DNA from: Pelomonas aquatica
Lineage (GTDB): Bacteria; Pseudomonadota; Gammaproteobacteria; Burkholderiales; Burkholderiaceae_C
Assembly (NCBI RefSeq): GCF_026712205.1
Contig: NZ_JAPPUW010000009.1
Location: 62,001 to 126,000 of the forward strand
Length of the DNA: 64,000 nt
Direction of reading: 5' to 3'
Every line of letters starts with the position of its first letter. Position 1 is the stretch's first letter. Made by a program: the position numbers and the translations under genes. Positions 60,061 to 64,000 of this stretch are shown here, piece after piece. The notes under the pieces were generated by a model. That model was not told the DNA's origin, did no database searches, and saw nothing but the letters and a program-made list of their open reading frames with translations.

Positions 60061-60117
60061 CTCACGTACGTGAGACTGGGTCGTGTTGCCGGGTTTTATA
60101 CACCTCCCCCGAGGGGG
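60061..60117 (-). promoter_or_regulatory. Promoter/operator-like region of the oxidase operon
   Basis: The stretch contains the perfect 14-bp palindrome CTCACGTACGTGAG (60061-60074). On the minus strand it has GTATAAA (60096-60102), resembling a -10 box, directly next to the symmetric C5-TC-G5 element (60106-60117). The G/C-tract element recalls operators of the CsoR/RcnR family, which bind G-tracts flanked by AT pairs. Transcription would run toward the small ORF and oxidase genes. All functional assignment is inference. Confidence 0.4.
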
Positions 60118-60324
60118 TCGCAACGGTGCTGCCGCGGGATCCACAGGAAGCGGGGGGCCGCGAGCGGTCGCCCCAATGCCGCCATGAACGGCAGCCGCAA
60201 AGCATGGGCCGGGTTCTCGCGTCGGGGCCGCCAACCATGCGTCGGCAAGCCCTGGCACGCTGCAGCCTCTGCTGTGGGCCTTCAGCCCGCGAGGCCCGTT
60301 TTCCGGCGGCTCCAGGCGTCTGAT

Positions 60325-61587
60325 TCAGCAGGAATTTGCGTTGGCAGGCCCGTGATTCGCGGCCTTCGCCGCGGCCTCGCGCAGCTTGTCCTTCCTGCTC
60401 TTGCGCGTCGTGCTCTTGATGCCGCCCGTGGCCTGGGCCTCGGTCGCCACCGCGCGGGGCTCGAAGCCGTCCAGGCGCTCGCGCGGCACGCGCTGGCCCT
60501 GGCGCTTCTCGATCAGCCGGAAATGGCTCTCGGCGTTCTCGGCGCTGTCCGCGCAGATGAAGCTGACGGCCGTGCCGTTGGCGCCCGCGCGGCCGGTGCG
60601 GCCGATGCGGTGGGTGTAGTCGGCCGCGGAGCGGGGCAGCTCGTAGTTGACGACGGCGTCCAGCGCGTCGACGTGCAGGCCGCGCGCGGCCACGTCGGTG
60701 GCCACCAGCACCTCGACCGTGCCCGCCTTCAGCGCCGCCAGCACGTCGCGGCGCGCGCCCTGACTCAGCTCGCCGTGCAGCAGGCCGGCCTTGAAGCCGT
60801 GGGCGAAGAGCTTGTCCGACACCAGCTCGGCCGTGTAGCGGCTGGCCACGAAGACCAGGGTGCGCCCCCAGCCCTCGCTCTTCAGCAACTGCCGCAACGC
60901 CGGCAGGCGCTGGCCACGGTCGAGCTGGATGGCGCGCTGCGCGATCTGCGGCGGCGCCTCCTCGATGCGGATGCGCACCGGCTCGCGCAGCAGCTGCGCG
61001 GCCAGCGCCTCCACGGCCGGCGGGCAGGTGGCCGAGAACAGCAGGGTCTGGCGGCGGGCGGGCAGCTGGCCGAGCAGGCGCTGCAGCTCGTCGGCGAAGC
61101 CGGCGGCCAGCAGGCGGTCGGCCTCGTCCAGCACCAGGGTCTCGACGCCGGCCAGCGTCAGGCCGTTGTGATCCAGCAGGTCCAGCAGCCGGCCCGGCGT
61201 GGCCACCATCACGTCGCAGCCGCCGCGCAGCGCCATCAGCTGCGGGTTGATGGACACGCCGCCGAAGGCCAGCGCGACCCTCGGCCGGTGCATCAGCAGG
61301 GCCGCCAGTTCGCGCAGCAGCTCGGCCGTCTGCGCGGCCAGCTCGCGCGTCGGCGCCAGCACCAGTGCCCGCGGCCCGGGCCGCGGCAGCGACGCGACCA
61401 GGCGCTGCAGCAGCGGCAGCGCGAAGGCCGCGGTCTTGCCCGAGCCCGTCTGGGCCAGGGCCAGCAGGTCGTGGCCGGCCAGGGCCGGCGGCAGCGCGGC
61501 CGACTGCACGGCGGTGGGCGCGTGATAGCCCTGTTCGCGCACGGCGCGCAGCAGGGCGGGCGCGAGGCCCAGGGATGCGAAGGACAT
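60325..61587 (-). CDS. DEAD-box RNA helicase (RhlE-like)
   Basis: ATP-dependent RNA helicase, 420 residues. Motifs run Q (GYHAPTAVQSAALPPAL), I (AQTGSGKT), Ia (PTRELAAQ), II (LDEADRLL), III (FSATCPP), V (ATDVAARGLHVDALD) and VI (HRIGRTGRAG). The basic tail (STTRKSRKDKLREAAAKAA) is typical of RhlE/cold-shock helicases that act on structured RNA or ribosome precursors. It lies 18 nt downstream of ogt on the same strand. Confidence 0.92.
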   Translation of the reverse strand: MSFASLGLAPALLRAVREQGYHAPTAVQSAALPPALAGHDLLALAQTGSGKTAAFALPLLQRLVASLPRPGPRALVLAPTRELAAQTAELLRELAALLMHRPRVALAFGGVSINPQLMALRGGCDVMVATPGRLLDLLDHNGLTLAGVETLVLDEADRLLAAGFADELQRLLGQLPARRQTLLFSATCPPAVEALAAQLLREPVRIRIEEAPPQIAQRAIQLDRGQRLPALRQLLKSEGWGRTLVFVASRYTAELVSDKLFAHGFKAGLLHGELSQGARRDVLAALKAGTVEVLVATDVAARGLHVDALDAVVNYELPRSAADYTHRIGRTGRAGANGTAVSFICADSAENAESHFRLIEKRQGQRVPRERLDGFEPRAVATEAQATGGIKSTTRKSRKDKLREAAAKAANHGPANANSC

Positions 61588-61605
61588 GCGCCGATTGTCG
61601 GGGCG

Positions 61606-62211
61606 TCAGAACAAGGCCTGCTGGTCGCCCGCGAGCTGGCCGGCGGCACGCGCCTCGATCAGCAGCATGCGCCGCTTGGTCTCGATGCCGCCGGGCGCCG
61701 AGAAGCCCGTGGGCTCGCCGCCCGCGCCCATCACGCGGTGGCAGGGCACGATGGGCGGAAACGGGTTCTCGCCCTCGGCCCGGCCCACGGCGCGCGCGGC
61801 GCCGGGCTGGCCCAGGGCCGCGGCGATCTCGCCATAGGTGCGGGTCTGGCCGGGCGGGATCGCACGCGTCAGCGCATGCACCTGGCGGCGGAACTCCGGG
61901 ATGCCGCGCTCGTCGAGGACGACGCCGCTCAGGTCGTGCGCCTCGCCGGCCAGCAGCGCGCGTATGCCCTCCACGACGCGGGCGATGTCCGGCGGCAGCT
62001 CGGCCACCGGCCAGGCCGTCGGGTGGCGGCGCCGCAGCCGTGCCGGCGTCGCCTCGGGCAGCACCGAGGCGACGATGCCCTGCCCGCTCCAGACCACGCC
62101 GCAGCGGCCCAGCGCCGTGTCGAAGCCATGGCTCCACAATGGCTCGTCGGGCGGCAGCACGGGGCCGATGTCGGGGTCGTCGACGAAGTCCTTGGGTTGA
62201 CGCGCCACCAT
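61606..62211 (-). CDS. ogt: Methylated-DNA--protein-cysteine S-methyltransferase
   Basis: Suicide repair enzyme that removes alkyl groups from O6-alkylguanine. It has 201 residues. The acceptor is Cys157 in IVPCHRVMGAGG. The helix-turn-helix segment with the Arg finger is RTYGEIAAALGQPGAARAVG. The usual Asn in AxxxNP is Glu here (RAEGENPFPP), a mild deviation. It lies 7 nt downstream of rcnR. Confidence 0.92.
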   Translation of the reverse strand: MVARQPKDFVDDPDIGPVLPPDEPLWSHGFDTALGRCGVVWSGQGIVASVLPEATPARLRRRHPTAWPVAELPPDIARVVEGIRALLAGEAHDLSGVVLDERGIPEFRRQVHALTRAIPPGQTRTYGEIAAALGQPGAARAVGRAEGENPFPPIVPCHRVMGAGGEPTGFSAPGGIETKRRMLLIEARAAGQLAGDQQALF

Positions 62212-62218
62212 GCCGGGC

Positions 62219-62500
62219 CTACTTCAGATAGGTGCGCAGCACGGCAACGACTTCTTCGATCTCTTCATGCCGCTGCTCGGTCGTGAGGTTCTCGGCCGCC
62301 ACATGTTCGCGCAGATGGCCTTCCAGCACCTCGGCCATCAGGCCCGCCACGGCGCCGCGGATGGCGGCGATCTGCTGCAGCACCTTGCCACAGTCCAGAT
62401 CCTGGCCGGCCTCGATCAGCCGCTCCAACGCATCGGCCTGGCCCTTGATGCGACGCACCCGGGCCAGCAGGCTCTTCTGGCCATGGACGGTATGGGTCAT
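62219..62500 (-). CDS. rcnR: Nickel/cobalt-responsive repressor RcnR (CsoR/DUF156 family)
   Basis: A 93-residue all-helical tetrameric repressor. It matches E. coli RcnR closely over VLQQIAAIRGAVAGLMAEV. The Ni/Co ligands correspond to His3, Cys37, His62 and His66, that is RcnR His3, Cys35, His60 and His64 with a two-residue insertion after residue 30. Binding Ni or Co should release the operator and derepress the divergent rcnA. ogt follows and may be cotranscribed. Confidence 0.92.
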   Translation of the reverse strand: MTHTVHGQKSLLARVRRIKGQADALERLIEAGQDLDCGKVLQQIAAIRGAVAGLMAEVLEGHLREHVAAENLTTEQRHEEIEEVVAVLRTYLK

Positions 62501-62519
62501 GTTTCAGCCTTGGTCATGG

Positions 62520-62534
62520 TACTGGGGTAGAGTA
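62520..62534. promoter_or_regulatory. RcnR operator in the rcnR-rcnA intergenic region
   Basis: TACTGGGGTAGAGTA matches the RcnR recognition layout TACT-G-tract-AGTA; flanking bases extend it to the inverted repeat GTACT/AGTAC (62519-62535). The G-tract is four rather than six. A further CCTACCCT (62543-62550) could be a second half site. It lies 20 nt from the rcnR start and 30 nt from the rcnA start, so one tetramer could control both genes. Confidence 0.75.
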
Positions 62535-62563
62535 CCTGAAAACCTACCCTCGGGCGCCATGCA

Positions 62564-63646
62564 ATGACCGATTTCGCAGCACTTCTTCAGCAAGGCAATG
62601 CCTGGCTCTTCGTCCCCAGCGCCATCCTGCTGGGCGCGCTGCACGGCCTGGAGCCGGGGCATTCCAAGACGATGATGGCCGCTTTCATCATCGCCATCCG
62701 CGGCACGCTGACCCAGGCGGTGCTGCTGGGCCTGTCGGCCACGCTGTCGCACACGGCGGTGGTCTGGCTGGTGGCGCTGGCCGGGCTCTACTTCGGGCGC
62801 AACTGGAACGTCGAGGCCAGCGAGCCCTATTTCCAGCTTGCGTCCGGCCTGCTGATCATCGGCGTGGCGGCCTGGATGCTGTGGCGGACCTGGCACGACC
62901 AGCAGAGCCACGATCACGACCACGCGCATGACGGCCCGCAGCGCGTGGACACCGGGCATGGCGTCGTCGCGCTGGAGATCTTCGAGACCGGCGTGCCGCC
63001 GCGCTTCCGGCTGCGCACCGAGAAAGGCCATGCCTGGGCGGCCGGCGACGTCGAGGTCACGACCACGCGGCCCGACGGCACCACGCAGGCTTTCCGCTTC
63101 GCGGCCCGGGAGGGCTTCCTGGAGTCGGTCGACGAGATTCCCGAGCCGCATGAATTCGAGCTGCGGCTGAGCCTGGGCCATGCAGGCCACAGCCACGACT
63201 ACGACCTGAGCTTCAGCGAGCACGACCACGGCCACACCCATGACGGCCTGGAGGTCGGCGACCTCGAATACCAGGACGCCCACGAACGCGCCCATGCCAA
63301 CGACATCAAGCGCCGCTTCGCCAACCGCCAGGTGACGACGGGCCAGATCATCGTCTTCGGCCTGACCGGCGGCCTGATCCCCTGCCCGGCCTCGATCACG
63401 GTGCTGCTGCTGTGCCTGCAGCTCAAGCAGTTCACGCTGGGCGCGGCCCTGGTGCTGTGCTTCAGCATCGGCCTGGCCGCGACCATGGTCGCGTCGGGCG
63501 CGATGGCGGCGCTCAGCGTCAAGCATGTGTCCAGGCGCTGGAGCGGCTTCGGCGAGTTCGCGCGCAAGGCGCCCTATTTCTCGGGCGCCCTCATCGTGCT
63601 CGTCGGCCTCTACGTCGGCTGGCAGGGCCTGCGCGGGCTGGCTTGA
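62564..63646 (+). CDS. rcnA: Nickel/cobalt efflux protein RcnA
   Basis: Inner-membrane Ni/Co exporter. It has 360 residues, about 90 more than E. coli RcnA (274). The metal-translocation motif is His27 to His33 in LHGLEPGHSKTM. The second conserved segment is GLTGGLIPCPASITVLLLCLQ. Six hydrophobic helices flank a large central insert (about 112-228): a His/Asp-rich stretch (HDHDHAHD), a beta-rich domain (about 130-205) and a second His-rich stretch (HSHDYDLSFSEHDHGHTHD). The insert probably buffers metal in the cytoplasm or periplasm. Confidence 0.92.
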   Translation: MTDFAALLQQGNAWLFVPSAILLGALHGLEPGHSKTMMAAFIIAIRGTLTQAVLLGLSATLSHTAVVWLVALAGLYFGRNWNVEASEPYFQLASGLLIIGVAAWMLWRTWHDQQSHDHDHAHDGPQRVDTGHGVVALEIFETGVPPRFRLRTEKGHAWAAGDVEVTTTRPDGTTQAFRFAAREGFLESVDEIPEPHEFELRLSLGHAGHSHDYDLSFSEHDHGHTHDGLEVGDLEYQDAHERAHANDIKRRFANRQVTTGQIIVFGLTGGLIPCPASITVLLLCLQLKQFTLGAALVLCFSIGLAATMVASGAMAALSVKHVSRRWSGFGEFARKAPYFSGALIVLVGLYVGWQGLRGLA

Positions 63647-63710
63647 GCCGCGTCGTGCAGGGCCGGCGCGTCCGAATGGCCGGCATCCGGCGCCCAGGCG
63701 GATCAGGGGC

Positions 63711-64000
63711 TCATTCCACGCGAGCGCCACGCAGCCGTAACGCATTGCCGATGACGCTGATCGACGACAGCGCCATCGCCGCCGCCGCCACCACGGGCGA
63801 CAGCAGCACGCCGAAGAAGGGATAGAGCAGTCCGGCCGCCAGCGGCACGCCGGCGACGTTGTAGGCAAAGCTGAGGAAGAGGTTCTGGCGGATGTTGCGC
63901 ATCGTCGCGCGCGACAGCGTGCGCGCCCGCACGATGCCCAGCAGATCGCCCTTGAGCAGCGTGATGCCGGCGCTCTCCATCGCCACATCGGTGCCGGTGC
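63711..64000 (-). CDS. Heavy-metal (copper-type) P-type ATPase, C-terminal end only
   Basis: The last 96 residues of a P1B-type ATPase, 5' part beyond the window. Visible are the end of the hinge ([14 protein letters not shown]), the cytosolic helix [20 protein letters not shown] and the last two membrane helices, with the M-SS motif ([15 protein letters not shown]) typical of Cu+-exporting CopA/P1B-1 enzymes; the NxxY of helix 7 is FAYNV-adjacent. It ends 65 nt from the rcnA stop, convergent with it. Metal specificity is provisional without the CPC region. Confidence 0.9.
   Translation of the reverse strand, partial: TGTDVAMESAGITLLKGDLLGIVRARTLSRATMRNIRQNLFLSFAYNVAGVPLAAGLLYPFFGVLLSPVVAAAAMALSSISVIGNALRLRGARVE

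Noticed and set aside
60070-62286. 738-codon frame antisense to the helicase and ogt
   Set aside because: Shadow frame; the minus strand encodes intact DEAD-box and Ogt motifs.
62880-63250. His/Asp-rich stretch of rcnA as a separate repeat element
   Set aside because: It is coding sequence in frame with both conserved halves of RcnA; no nucleotide-level repeat unit is evident.

Overview
The window is a high-GC stretch from a betaproteobacterial chromosome. Gene content and order point to Burkholderiales, most likely the Rubrivivax/Leptothrix/Roseateles (Sphaerotilaceae-like) group. The main pointers are pyrG-kdsA-DUF1330-eno-ftsB, phaZ followed by a soluble RnfB-like ferredoxin and nth, zapA followed by an EVE-domain gene, and a cytochrome-c-fused (caa3-type) oxidase operon. 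This placement is inference from gene content; no rRNA or tRNA gene was recognised. Coding density is very high, with many 1-8 nt overlaps. High GC opens long antisense frames over most real genes, and these were ignored.

Layout. 1-2.2 kb: iscR-iscS-iscU on the minus strand, cut by the window edge, with IscR-like elements upstream. 2.2-13.4 kb: housekeeping genes for DNA repair (uvrB, nth), an aminotransferase, PHB depolymerase, division (zapB-like, zapA), a probable 6S RNA, an EVE protein, a degenerate GGDEF protein, a flavoprotein, rpsU and yqeY. 13.4-17.8 kb: a complete branched-chain amino-acid type ABC importer (livF, G, M, H and a binding protein) with a terminator between the binding protein and the permease. 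17.8-27 kb: pmbA, darP, mogA, a large propeller-GGDEF sensor, cysE, trmJ, suhB and a TonB C-terminal-domain protein. 27-36.3 kb: mutS, a hydrolase, pyrG, kdsA, eno, ftsB, then pnuC plus a NadR-type kinase, which together make a nicotinamide-riboside salvage pair.

36.3-45.5 kb is the most unusual part. A 1159-residue membrane protein of unknown function is followed by hslO, a gamma-carbonic-anhydrase-like protein and a solute-binding-like protein. Then comes a DUF455 gene truncated after its N-terminal third, an IS5-family element with a 4-bp target duplication whose transposase has lost its middle part, a lower-GC orphan membrane gene, and a complete second DUF455 gene.

45.5-54.6 kb: an omega-aminotransferase, an EamA exporter, an aspartoacylase-like peptidase, a CDP-alcohol phosphatidyltransferase, a FrnE-like DsbA protein, rdgC, a TonB-dependent receptor with a neighbouring His-rich membrane-anchored protein, and a CYTH phosphatase. 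54.6-60.1 kb: a caa3-type oxidase operon with two subunit-III-like genes. 60.3-64 kb: a DEAD-box helicase, ogt, a divergent rcnR/rcnA nickel-cobalt efflux pair with a visible operator, and the C-terminal end of a heavy-metal P-type ATPase cut by the window edge.

Functional themes are Fe-S assembly and its users (IscRSU, RnfB-like, Nth), CTP and Kdo supply for LPS (PyrG, KdsA), metal handling (RcnRA, P-type ATPase, TonB receptor plus His-rich protein, CuA oxidase), and c-di-GMP signalling (one intact and one degenerate GGDEF protein).
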